Source: Deltaproteobacteria bacterium
Lineage (GTDB): Bacteria > Desulfobacterota > Desulfobulbia > Desulfobulbales > SURF-16
Length of the DNA: 33,353 nt
Direction of reading: 5' to 3'
NCBI GenBank assembly: GCA_029939635.1
Contig: JAOZSN010000007.1
Location: forward strand, 1-33,353
Positions 7,913 to 14,945 of this stretch are shown piece after piece (within the stretch, counting starts at the first letter, position 1; the number at the start of each line of letters is the position of its first letter). Position numbers and translations under genes: made by a program. The notes beneath the pieces were generated by a model. That model searched no databases. It was not told the DNA's origin and worked only from the letters and a program-made list of their open reading frames with translations.

Positions 7913-8578
7913 TTAGAAGGTGTCTTCCTCTAAGTAGAGGGGGGTAAAATCTCGCAGTGGGCACGCCTGACAACGGGGATTTTTTTTACGACAAAACTCC
8001 TTACCCAGACAGACGATGAGGGCATGGTACTCATTATAGAGAGCTGTTTCCATGGGTAATGAGGAAGTCATAACCTCCTGTATTTCGTAGTAACTACTTT
8101 CTTCGCCTATCTGACCATGACGACTCAAAAAACGATGGGTATAGGTGTCCACCACAAAGACCGGTTTTTGGGCCGCATAAAGGATGATAGAGTCAGCTGT
8201 TTCCGGACCAATACCCTTGACCCCTAACAGGGTATGGCGCAAAGCATCTACATCTTGATCAAAAAACAGCTCAAGATCGCCCTCTGTTTCGTCATTAATA
8301 CATTGGAGCAAATTTTGCAGGCGGCTGGCCTTAAGATTATAATAGCCTGAAGGGCGGATCAGGGCAGCAAGCTGCTTTTGGGGAAGGGAAGCCAGGGCGG
8401 CAAAGGAGAGAAAATTTTCTGCCTTGAGATTATCTAAGGCCTTGGTGACATTGCCCCAGTTGGTATTCTGGGTCAAGACAGCCCCCACTAAAACCTCAAA
8501 GGGGCTGTCGGCCGGCCACCAATTCTGCCTCCCGAAATGGGCAAGCAGCACATCGTACATTTCCTGTAAGATGTTCAC
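7913..8578 (-). CDS. Endonuclease III-related HhH-GPD DNA glycosylase (MagIII-like)
   Basis: 221 residues with the HhH-GPD fold: SPFEVLVGAVLTQNTNW (start of the core), helix-hairpin-helix LLGVKGIGPETADSIILYA and catalytic Asp in VFVVDTYTHRFL. Endonuclease III proper has Lys in the hairpin (LPGVGRKTA). Here that position is Glu (GPETA), as in Helicobacter MagIII 3-methyladenine glycosylase and its COG2231 relatives, implying a monofunctional glycosylase without lyase activity. A cysteine group at the C-terminus (CLGKEFCRKKNPRCQACPL) probably binds [4Fe-4S] with an atypical C-x5-C-x6-C-x2-C spacing. It excises damaged bases, perhaps 3-methyladenine. It lies 12 nt after the small membrane protein gene and 11 nt before the antiporter, so it is in the same operon. 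Confidence 0.88.
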   Translation of the reverse strand: MNILQEMYDVLLAHFGRQNWWPADSPFEVLVGAVLTQNTNWGNVTKALDNLKAENFLSFAALASLPQKQLAALIRPSGYYNLKASRLQNLLQCINDETEGDLELFFDQDVDALRHTLLGVKGIGPETADSIILYAAQKPVFVVDTYTHRFLSRHGQIGEESSYYEIQEVMTSSLPMETALYNEYHALIVCLGKEFCRKKNPRCQACPLRDFTPLYLEEDTF

Positions 8579-8590
8579 CGAAACACCAAC

Positions 8591-8923
8591 TTAATCACCA
8601 CGCATAAAAAAGATATAAATAGCCACCATAATGGCACCTAAACCCACTCCAGCCACTGGTATGATTTTGCCAGGTTGCAATTCACCATCCACGACAAGAT
8701 CTTGGGCATAAGGCGTACCGGTGAAGATCCACAGCCCAACAGCTAAGGCCAGCATGATGATGTTATTGATGGCCATTTTATAAACCCACCAGCCAATCTG
8801 GACGATGAGAGGAACCAACACCCAGGGATTGGTGAATAACCCCTTGACATCTACATCAGACAACTGCTGGGGAATATTGGTATTCGTCCAAAATTCCAGC
8901 AATGAACTCATAAAACCATCCAT
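8591..8923 (-). CDS. Small three-helix membrane protein, unknown function
   Basis: 110 residues. Three likely membrane helices are visible: WVLVPLIVQIGWWVYKM (about 33-49), NIIMLALAVGLWIFTG (about 53-68) and VAGVGLGAIMVAIYIFFM (about 89-106). The first 30 residues are soluble (SLLEFWTNTNIPQQLSD), and a short loop with YAQDLVVDGELQPGKII lies between helices 2 and 3. No signal peptide or known motif is recognised. The ATG is preceded by GGAGG. The gene lies 54 nt after thiC and 12 nt before the MagIII-like gene, so it is probably part of the same operon, but the neighbours give no obvious common pathway. Charged residues in loops are few, and I would not assign a function. Confidence 0.8.
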   Translation of the reverse strand: MDGFMSSLLEFWTNTNIPQQLSDVDVKGLFTNPWVLVPLIVQIGWWVYKMAINNIIMLALAVGLWIFTGTPYAQDLVVDGELQPGKIIPVAGVGLGAIMVAIYIFFMRGD

Positions 8924-8977
8924 AATAACCTCCAGAAGAAGGATAGTGTAGTCAAGTCTCCCTACCAGAAACTTTCC

Positions 8978-10297
8978 TTACTTCTCACTATCAATTTCAG
9001 TGGGGCAACGACCAGGCATGGTGGCCTTTTTGTACACCTTTATGGCGCAGTAGTTACCACACATGGAGCAGGCGTCGCCCTTATAGGAATTACCTAGTTC
9101 ACGGTAATGGGCTGCCTTGACTGGATCAATGGACTGATCGATCTGCCCCTTCCAGTCCAACTTATTACGACATTTAGCCATGGCAAGATCCTTATCCATG
9201 GCACCAGGGACGCCCTTGACGAGATCAGCTGCATGGGCCGCGATACGCGAGGCAATGACGCCCTCATGAACATCATCTGCACTGGGCAACTTCAAATGCT
9301 CTGCCGGCGTAACATAACAAAGATAATCAGCACCGGCCGCAGCAGCAATGGCACCACCAATGGCACCGGTGATATGGTCATATCCAGGTGCAATATCAGT
9401 CACCAGGGGGCCAAGGACATAAAACGGTGCCCCGTGACAGAGACGTTTCTGCAGTAACATGTTGGCCTGAATCTGATCCATAGGCATATGACCAGGACCC
9501 TCAACAATTACCTGTACCCCAGCATCCCAGGCACGCTGGGTCAGCTCACCAAGATGGATAAGCTCCTGAACCTGGCCACGATCAGTGGCGTCAGCAATGC
9601 AACCAGGCCGCAGACCATCACCTAAGCTAATGGTTACCTCATGCTCTTTTAGAATGGCCAGGATCTCATCATAATGCTCGAAAAAAGGATTTTCCTTTTT
9701 ATTATGGCTCATCCATTCAATAGTAAAGGATCCCCCCCGGCTAACCACACCCATGAGACGTTCATCATTTTTGACCTGGGCCAAGGCGCTACGTGTCAGG
9801 CCGCAGTGAATGGTCATAAAATCGACGCCATCCCGGGCCTGCTCTTCGATACAGGAACGCATCTGCTCCCAGGTAACCTCACCAATGAGCTTGTTCTCCT
9901 TCTCCACCACATCAGCAACAATCTGGTAAACTGGTACTGTACCTAATGGAATAGGGCAGTTCTCCAGGATACCACGCCGCACATCGTTGATGTTTTCACC
10001 CATGCTGAGATCCATAACCGTATCTGCACCAGCATTAAGACAGACTTCTAGCTTTTCCAGCTCCTGCTTGGCCTCGGGTAAATCTCGGGAAGCACCGATA
10101 TTGGCATTAACCTTGGTGGACAACCCCTTCCCCACCGCCATGACATTTGCAAAATCATGGTGAATATTTTTGGGAATGGCAATGGTGCCATTGGCCACAC
10201 CGGCCATAAGTACTTCAGGGCTTATCCCCTCACGACGAGCGCAAGCCTCAAAGATAGGGGTTATGGTGCCATTAATGGCATCTTCACGAATTGACAT
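8978..10297 (-). CDS. thiC: Phosphomethylpyrimidine synthase ThiC (thiamine pyrimidine)
   Basis: 439 residues. ThiC is a radical-SAM-type lyase that converts aminoimidazole ribonucleotide to hydroxymethylpyrimidine phosphate for thiamine. The N-terminus (about 45 residues up to IPKNIHHDF) matches the short ThiC form seen in Archaea and many anaerobes rather than the 600-residue enterobacterial form. The core has VNANIGASRD, AGADTVMDLSMGE, RGILENCPIPLGTVP and VEGPGHMPMDQIQ. The C-terminal [4Fe-4S] motif CSMCGNYC (C-x2-C-x4-C) is intact. No other thi gene is in the window. The upstream 250 nt show no TPP-riboswitch signature (see rejected items), only a sigma70-type promoter candidate, so regulation is unclear. 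Confidence 0.97.
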   Translation of the reverse strand: MSIREDAINGTITPIFEACARREGISPEVLMAGVANGTIAIPKNIHHDFANVMAVGKGLSTKVNANIGASRDLPEAKQELEKLEVCLNAGADTVMDLSMGENINDVRRGILENCPIPLGTVPVYQIVADVVEKENKLIGEVTWEQMRSCIEEQARDGVDFMTIHCGLTRSALAQVKNDERLMGVVSRGGSFTIEWMSHNKKENPFFEHYDEILAILKEHEVTISLGDGLRPGCIADATDRGQVQELIHLGELTQRAWDAGVQVIVEGPGHMPMDQIQANMLLQKRLCHGAPFYVLGPLVTDIAPGYDHITGAIGGAIAAAAGADYLCYVTPAEHLKLPSADDVHEGVIASRIAAHAADLVKGVPGAMDKDLAMAKCRNKLDWKGQIDQSIDPVKAAHYRELGNSYKGDACSMCGNYCAIKVYKKATMPGRCPTEIDSEK

Positions 10298-10395
10298 TAT
10301 CTATTCTCCACGATTTATTTCTACGCAGCTCACCGCTACAAAAAACGACATAACCGCAACAGATTCGGCTTAATTATACAATTTTAAAACCCACC

Positions 10396-10425
10396 ACCAT
10401 ACCAGTGGCTCTGGGAAAATGTCAA
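10396..10425 (-). promoter_or_regulatory. Candidate sigma70 promoter of thiC
   Basis: On the minus strand TTGACA (10425-10420) is followed after 18 nt by TATGGT (10401-10396). A stronger -10 hexamer TATAAT lies nearer the gene at 10378-10373, but has only a weak -35. Both point toward thiC and are about 75-125 nt from its ATG. Confidence 0.35.
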
Positions 10426-10546
10426 CGGGAATCACTAGGCAAATTATGGGGAGTAGCGCTGAGCAACGGGCCGATAACCCAGACTGGCCATGGGCAGACC
10501 CAGACAGATGAAGAGAAGGAAGGAGAGAGCAGGAATACGAGAAAAA

Positions 10547-10945
10547 TCAGGCACCAACTAAACTACGAATCTTGGCAGTTAATTCACCAAGATTAAATGG
10601 TTTGACAATACTCTCGACAAACCCATAGGGCTCTGGCTGCTGAATAACCGGATCATTACTGTCGCCACTGGCAGCGATCATCACCACATCAGGATATTTC
10701 TGGATAATCGCCAGGGCTGCTTCCTGGCCACCCATACCATTACGCACAGTGAGATCCATAATAACTGCATCAAATTTACCACCCTCTTCCCGGCGATTAG
10801 AATAGGCCTCAATGGCCTCTTCGCCACAGGTGGTAGTAGTAACATTATAACCCAGGTAGCTTAACGAATCCTCAAGGAGCTGACGAATGGTGGCCTCATC
10901 ATCCATAACCAGGACATATCGATCAGTAACTTTAATATCTTCCAA
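10547..10945 (-). CDS. Stand-alone receiver-domain response regulator (CheY-like)
   Basis: 132 residues consisting of a single receiver domain. Acidic pair Asp15/Asp16 (VLVMDDEATIRQLL), phospho-acceptor Asp64 (VIMDLTVRNGMGG), Ser93 at the Thr/Ser switch position (MIAASGDSND) and Lys115 (IVKPF) are all present, so it should be phosphorylatable. The GMGG-EAAL segment and the dipeptide Gly-Phe before IVKPF resemble receivers attached to hybrid histidine kinases. There is no DNA-binding or other output domain, so it must act by protein contact or in a phosphorelay. No kinase is adjacent. The N-terminal eight residues MEDIKVTD precede the first strand. Its 230-nt upstream gap faces the htpG promoter, so the two genes are divergent. 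Confidence 0.9.
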   Translation of the reverse strand: MEDIKVTDRYVLVMDDEATIRQLLEDSLSYLGYNVTTTTCGEEAIEAYSNRREEGGKFDAVIMDLTVRNGMGGQEAALAIIQKYPDVVMIAASGDSNDPVIQQPEPYGFVESIVKPFNLGELTAKIRSLVGA

Positions 10946-11054
10946 AATCTACTCCCTACACTTAGTTTTGTCCCCCAGGACGACGTGGTATACGAAAACA
11001 AATTATCTAAATAAATAATGGGTTTGTCAACATGATCTTCTGCTATTTTCTCGC

Positions 11055-11082
11055 TTGACACCATTTTTTTTATGCTTATTTT
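11055..11082 (+). promoter_or_regulatory. Candidate sigma70 promoter of htpG
   Basis: TTGACA (11055-11060), a 16-nt spacer and TATTTT (11077-11082) lie about 110 nt upstream of the htpG ATG, in an AT-rich stretch. No sigma32-type promoter (CTTGAA plus CCCCATNT) or CIRCE element is visible. Confidence 0.4.
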
Positions 11083-11123
11083 TTCTCGCCGTATCTATTT
11101 AACACAAATTATTAGTGATAGCT

Positions 11124-11153
11124 TGGTGGGAAAAATAACGACCAAACCCACCA
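11124..11153 (+). other. Inverted repeat in the htpG 5' leader
   Basis: TGGTGGG (11124-11130) is perfectly complementary to CCCACCA (11147-11153) around a 16-nt loop. It lies between the candidate promoter and the ribosome-binding site (GGAAGGA, 11178-11184), so it would be in the mRNA leader or act as an operator. It does not cover the ribosome-binding site, which argues against a simple thermosensor. Confidence 0.35.
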
Positions 11154-11190
11154 GAATAACTAGCAAATAATTACCTTGGAAGGAACATCA

Positions 11191-13056
11191 ATGAGCGAAG
11201 TACAGGCAGAAACCAAAGAATTTAAATCGGAAGTTAAACAGCTTCTTGATATTGTTATTCACTCCCTCTATACCGAAAAAGAAGTATTCCTGCGAGAGCT
11301 GGTATCTAATAGTGCCGATGCCCTGGAAAAATTTCGCCACCAGCAATTATTGGATGGTGAGGTCTTTGATAAGGACGCCCCTTTAGAGATCAACATCAGC
11401 TTTGATGAAGAAGCCCACACCCTGACCATTACTGACACTGGCGTTGGTATGACCAAGGATGAACTAGAAAAAAATCTGGGCACCATTGCTCATTCTGGCT
11501 CAGGCACCTTTCTAACTGAGCTGGCTGATGCCGCCCAAAAAGACGTCAACCTTATTGGCCAGTTTGGTGTTGGTTTCTATGCTGCCTTCATGGTGGCCGA
11601 CAAGGTAACGGTGCAGTCGCGCTCCTTTCAGCCAGATGCCGAAGGATATCAGTGGGAGTCTACTGCCGACGGGAGCTACACCCTGTCAGCCTGCTCAGGC
11701 CTGCATCGCGGCACTAAGATCGTTTTGGAACTCATGGAGGATGCCCATAATTATGCATCTGAATATGATATCAAGCGGATCATCACCCAATACTCCAATT
11801 TTGTTTCTTTCCCTATTAAAATTAAGGGAGATGAGGTCAATACAGTTCAGGCTCTCTGGTCCAAATCAAAATCTGATATTAAAGATGAGGAGTACAACGA
11901 ATTTTTCAAGTTTATCGCCAATGCCAGTGATGACCCGCTCTGTCACCTCCACTTCTCTGCTGATGCGCCCCTTGCCATTAAGTCCCTGGTTTATGTTCCC
12001 AAGGATAATTTTGAGGAGATGGGTTTTGGCCGCATGGAGCCTGGTGTCAGTCTCTACTGCCAGAAAATCCTAATCGAGCAGCAGAGCAAAGAGATCCTGC
12101 CCGAATGGATGCGTTTTGTCAAAGGTGTCATTGACAGTGAAGATCTACCCTTGAATATTTCGCGCCAGGCCTTGCAAGACAGTGCCCTGGTAGCCAAAAT
12201 TAATAAAATTATCACCAGCCGGTTCCTTAAATACCTGGCAGAACTGGCCAAAAAAGAACCCGAGACCTACGAAAAAATCTGGAAAACCTTTGGTATTTTC
12301 CTCAAAGAAGGTGCCACCAGTGACTTTATGCACCGTGATGCCATTGCAAAACTGCTCCGTTTTGAATCATCCAAATCAGAGCCAGGCAAACAAATTTCCC
12401 TGGCCGAGTATGTTGAACGCATGGCTGAGGATCAAAAGGATATTTATTATATTAATGGTCCCAACCGTGATGCCATTGAGGCTGGCCCCTATTTAGAGGC
12501 CTTCAAAAAGGGTGATATTGAGGTGCTCTATACCATGGAGCCCATTGACGATTTTGTCTTCAGTCATCTTGGTGAGTTTGACGATAAAAAAATGGTCTCT
12601 GCCGATCGTGCTGATCTTGAGCTGCCTGAGAAGGAGAGTGATGAAAGTACTGAGGAGGGGGAAAAAACTGAGGCCATGGAATCTGCGGTGGCCGACTCCC
12701 TGATTAAATGGATGAAAGAGACTTTAGGTGACAAGGTAAAAGACGTCCTGGCATCTCACCGCCTGGTGGACAGCCCAGCCATCATCGTTAACCCTGACGG
12801 TATGTTCACCTCCTCCATGGAGCGCATTATGAATGCCACCAATCAGGAACACCAAATCTCTACCAAGAACATGGAGATTAACACCAGCCATGCCCTTATT
12901 AAAGATCTTGCCACCATGCGCACCAAGGATGAGTCCTTTGCCGCCAGTGTGGTGGGACAAATTCATGATAATGCCATGATCCAGGCTGGTCTGCTGGTTG
13001 AACCACGTACTATGGTGGATCGCAGCTATGCAATTATGCAGCGGGCGTTGAAATAG
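11191..13056 (+). CDS. htpG: Chaperone HtpG (Hsp90)
   Basis: 621 residues, close to E. coli HtpG. The ATG at 11191 is preceded at 7 nt by GGAAGGA; an in-frame TTG at 11176 lies before that signal and is not used. The GHKL ATPase domain shows LVSNSADALEKFR (catalytic Glu, Asn), ITDTGVGMTKDEL and GQFGVGFYAAFMVADKV. The middle domain follows with SDIKDEEYNEFFKF, then the C-terminal dimerisation domain with SSMERIMNATNQ and NTSHALIKDL. An acidic linker (ESDESTEEGEKTE, about 483-495) lies between the middle and C-terminal domains. It refolds and remodels cytoplasmic clients with ATP. The gene has its own promoter region and is followed by a self-complementary repeat at 13071-13156. Confidence 0.97.
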   Translation: MSEVQAETKEFKSEVKQLLDIVIHSLYTEKEVFLRELVSNSADALEKFRHQQLLDGEVFDKDAPLEINISFDEEAHTLTITDTGVGMTKDELEKNLGTIAHSGSGTFLTELADAAQKDVNLIGQFGVGFYAAFMVADKVTVQSRSFQPDAEGYQWESTADGSYTLSACSGLHRGTKIVLELMEDAHNYASEYDIKRIITQYSNFVSFPIKIKGDEVNTVQALWSKSKSDIKDEEYNEFFKFIANASDDPLCHLHFSADAPLAIKSLVYVPKDNFEEMGFGRMEPGVSLYCQKILIEQQSKEILPEWMRFVKGVIDSEDLPLNISRQALQDSALVAKINKIITSRFLKYLAELAKKEPETYEKIWKTFGIFLKEGATSDFMHRDAIAKLLRFESSKSEPGKQISLAEYVERMAEDQKDIYYINGPNRDAIEAGPYLEAFKKGDIEVLYTMEPIDDFVFSHLGEFDDKKMVSADRADLELPEKESDESTEEGEKTEAMESAVADSLIKWMKETLGDKVKDVLASHRLVDSPAIIVNPDGMFTSSMERIMNATNQEHQISTKNMEINTSHALIKDLATMRTKDESFAASVVGQIHDNAMIQAGLLVEPRTMVDRSYAIMQRALK

Positions 13057-13070
13057 AAAACGACAGTTAC

Positions 13071-13156
13071 CGGTTTCCGGTTGACAGTTGCCGGTTTATG
13101 GATGTTATCTAAATAGATAGCTTTTCCTTGAACCGTAAACTGTAACCGGAAACCGT
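13071..13156. repeat. Inverted repeat between htpG and tauE, covering the tauE start region
   Basis: The left arm 13071-13096 (CGGTTTCCGGTTGACAGTT and onward) and the right arm 13131-13156 are complementary over about 24 of 26 positions, allowing one bulge. The right arm ends one base before the tauE ATG at 13158 and contains its only ribosome-binding candidate (CCGGA, 13146-13150). The same motif (ACAGTTACCGGTTTCC) begins earlier at 13063, and a partial relative (AACGACAGTTTCCAGTT) occurs at 14892-14908 after napD. It may act as an htpG terminator and fold over the tauE start. Confidence 0.8.
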
Positions 13157-13157
13157 A

Positions 13158-14027
13158 ATGACTGACGCCGCCCTACTTCTCCCCCTCTGGTCAATGCCAC
13201 TGATCAGCTTTGTCATCTCTTTTTTTACCTCCATGGCCGGGGTGTCAGGGGCCTTTCTGTTGCTGCCGTTTCAGGTTTCGATTCTCGGCTTCTCCTCACC
13301 CTCAGTATCTGCCACCAATTTCCTCTACAATATCATTGGTTGCCCTGGTGGTATCTCCAGCTACCATAAACAAGGCAGAATGATCTGGCCCTTGGCCTGG
13401 CTTATTGCCCTGACCACCCTGCCTGGTATTCTCATCGGCTATTATATCCGTCTGCGCTTTCTACCAGATCCAGCCACCTTCAAACTCTTTGTGGGCTGCG
13501 TACTCCTCTATCTTGGCAGCCGTCTCCTTAAGACCGCTCGCCAGCAACCAGGTCAACACCATGCTCCTGCTACAGACTATAGCATCAATAACATCTATCG
13601 TGAGGCCAGCTCCCTCACCTACACCTTTCAGGGCAACGATATCAGGGTAAACATAGTACTATTAGGGGGATACAGCCTGTTCATCGGCATTATTGGCGGT
13701 ATTTACGGTATTGGTGGCGGTGCCCTTATTATGCCATTCTGTGTTTCCATCTTAGGCATGCCAGTCTACACCGTAGCCGGGGCCACCCTCTTTGCCACCT
13801 TCATCGCCTCCATTTGTGGGGTTGCTGTCTACAGCTGGCTCCCCATCTATAACGGTCTCACCGCCCCACCAAACTGGCAGCTTGGCATTCTCTTAGGAAT
13901 TGGTGGTCTGCTCGGCATGAACCTTGGCGCCCGCCTGCAAAAACACGTGCCAGAAAAACGTATCAAACTGCTGCTGGCCATCATCATTTTGCTGGTGGCT
14001 ATCCGCTATGTAACAGCAGGCTTGTAA
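13158..14027 (+). CDS. TauE/SafE family sulfite/anion exporter-like permease
   Basis: 289 residues, mostly hydrophobic, with about eight membrane helices in two repeats. Each repeat starts with the family's Gly-rich helix: SMAGVSGAFLLLPFQVSILG (about 25-44) and GIYGIGGGALIMPFCVSILG (about 180-199). A loop after helix 4 (TARQQPGQHHAPATD) is polar. TauE/SafE proteins export sulfite, sulfoacetate or related anions; the substrate here is unknown. napF starts 19 nt after the stop, so the two are probably co-transcribed, suggesting export or uptake of an anion (nitrate, nitrite, sulfite) tied to Nap. The start at 13158 is the first ATG of the frame and lies directly after the repeat; an alternative Met at 13194 would remove 12 residues. 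Confidence 0.88.
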   Translation: MTDAALLLPLWSMPLISFVISFFTSMAGVSGAFLLLPFQVSILGFSSPSVSATNFLYNIIGCPGGISSYHKQGRMIWPLAWLIALTTLPGILIGYYIRLRFLPDPATFKLFVGCVLLYLGSRLLKTARQQPGQHHAPATDYSINNIYREASSLTYTFQGNDIRVNIVLLGGYSLFIGIIGGIYGIGGGALIMPFCVSILGMPVYTVAGATLFATFIASICGVAVYSWLPIYNGLTAPPNWQLGILLGIGGLLGMNLGARLQKHVPEKRIKLLLAIIILLVAIRYVTAGL

Positions 14028-14046
14028 TTACCTGGGAAATGGAGCC

Positions 14047-14508
14047 ATGGACACAACACGTCGAGAATTTTTTAAACGCGGCAAAACCGAGATCCGGCCT
14101 CCCTGGGCATTGAAATCAGAGCTTTTCTTTGCCGCCTGTACTCGCTGTCATGACTGCATCCCCGCCTGCCCTAACCATATTATCTCCACGGATAAATTCA
14201 ACTACCCTCTCCTTGATTTCGGCAAAGGGGAGTGTACCTTCTGCGGGAAATGCCTCACAGCCTGTACACCCCAGGCCCTTTTGTCAGCGGAAAAGCCTTG
14301 GGACTATATTGCCGTAATTAAGGAAAGCTGTCTGGCTCTGCATGGCACTCTCTGTCGTCTCTGCGGCGATGAATGTGAGTCCCGTGCTATTTCCTTTCCT
14401 CCCCAACTGGCAGGCTTTGGCCCGCCGGTCATCTCTGCTTCCACCTGCACTGGTTGTGGAGCCTGCCTACGCCAATGTCCTACCCAGGCCATCTCCCTAA
14501 AAAGATAA
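14047..14508 (+). CDS. napF: Periplasmic nitrate reductase accessory ferredoxin NapF
   Basis: 153 residues. It begins MDTTRREFFKRGK, the short Tat-like/basic start seen in NapF proteins, although NapF works in the cytoplasm with NapA precursor. Cysteine groups: CTRCHDCIPAC (31-41), CTFCGKCLTAC (about 62-72), a degenerate group CLALHGTLCRLCGDEC (about 95-110) and CTGCGACLRQC (about 137-147), i.e. up to four [4Fe-4S] clusters. NapF is linked to iron-sulfur loading of NapA before export. It lies 19 nt after tauE. Downstream is a weak hairpin and a 148-nt gap before napD, so napF may belong to the tauE transcript while napD onward has its own promoter. Confidence 0.9.
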   Translation: MDTTRREFFKRGKTEIRPPWALKSELFFAACTRCHDCIPACPNHIISTDKFNYPLLDFGKGECTFCGKCLTACTPQALLSAEKPWDYIAVIKESCLALHGTLCRLCGDECESRAISFPPQLAGFGPPVISASTCTGCGACLRQCPTQAISLKR

Positions 14509-14527
14509 TAGTTACTATTACTTCTTT
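14506..14527 (+). terminator. Weak terminator-like hairpin at the napF stop
   Basis: TAATAG (14506-14511), loop TTA and CTATTA (14515-14520) form a 6-bp AT-rich stem that starts at the napF TAA and is followed by CTTCTTTTTTT. The stem is unstable, so read-through is likely. Confidence 0.35.
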
Positions 14528-14531
14528 TTTT

Positions 14532-14609
14532 GATAAAATTTATCTCGTTTGATTTTTGCCTCAGAAATCCATACAATAGATGGCACTATGTAATAGCGGT
14601 ATCAAACGA
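14532..14609 (+). promoter_or_regulatory. Structured leader/operator upstream of napD
   Basis: A perfect palindrome GATAAAATTTATC (14532-14544) is followed directly by TCGTTTGAT (14545-14553), which is perfectly complementary to ATCAAACGA (14601-14609). This resembles a regulator-binding site followed by a leader stem-loop. It does not match an FNR box (TTGAT-N4-ATCAA) or a Moco riboswitch as I remember them. The 48 nt before napD hold no further element except an AAGGA site. Confidence 0.4.
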
Positions 14610-14656
14610 ACAGGCGCAGCCGCTCTCTAACAAACAATCTACCAAAGGATGAACAG

Positions 14657-14893
14657 ATGAATATTGCTGGAGTTGTTGTGCATGCCCGACCTGAGGATGC
14701 TGCTCTGATTCAGGCTGAAATCTCCACCATGCCAGGTGCGGAGATCCATGGTGTCAAAGAGAATGGCCGTATAGTGGTCACCGTTGAGGATGAGGATTAC
14801 AAAAAAACCAGTGATGCGGTGTTGAACCTGCACCAGATTAAGGGGGTGCTGTCTGCCACCCTGGTATACCAACACTGCGAAGAAGATTCGTAA
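14657..14893 (+). CDS. napD: NapA signal-peptide chaperone NapD
   Basis: 78 residues, the typical NapD length. It starts MNIAGVVVHARPED and has the ferredoxin-like fold pattern with MPGAEIHGVKENGRIVVTVED and GVLSATLVYQHCEED. NapD binds the Tat signal of NapA in the cytoplasm and delays export until the molybdenum cofactor is in place. AAGGA lies upstream of the ATG. The gap to napA is 52 nt and contains AACGACAGTTTCC, a partial copy of the repeat found between htpG and tauE. Conserved VYQHCEE near the C-terminus supports the call. The placement directly before napA is the usual arrangement. Confidence 0.95.
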   Translation: MNIAGVVVHARPEDAALIQAEISTMPGAEIHGVKENGRIVVTVEDEDYKKTSDAVLNLHQIKGVLSATLVYQHCEEDS

Positions 14894-14945
14894 CGACAGT
14901 TTCCAGTTAGATGGTCACAGATAAAAACAAAGCAAGGAGAAAAGT

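Noticed and set aside
7902-7973. Longer N-terminus of the antiporter
   Set aside because: It would overlap the upstream glycosylase gene and lies before the AAGGAGGG site that serves the ATG at 7901.
10298-10546. TPP riboswitch upstream of thiC
   Set aside because: I looked on the minus strand for CTGAGA and the ACCTGATC/GCGTAGGGAA boxes and found neither.
10946-11190. CIRCE element or sigma32 promoter at htpG
   Set aside because: No TTAGCACTC-N9-GAGTGCTAA repeat and no CTTGAA/CCCCAT pair is present; only a sigma70-like promoter and a GGTGGG/CCCACC repeat are seen.
14521-14620. FNR box or Moco riboswitch upstream of napD
   Set aside because: TTGAT-N4-ATCAA is not present and the conserved Moco aptamer text was not recognised.
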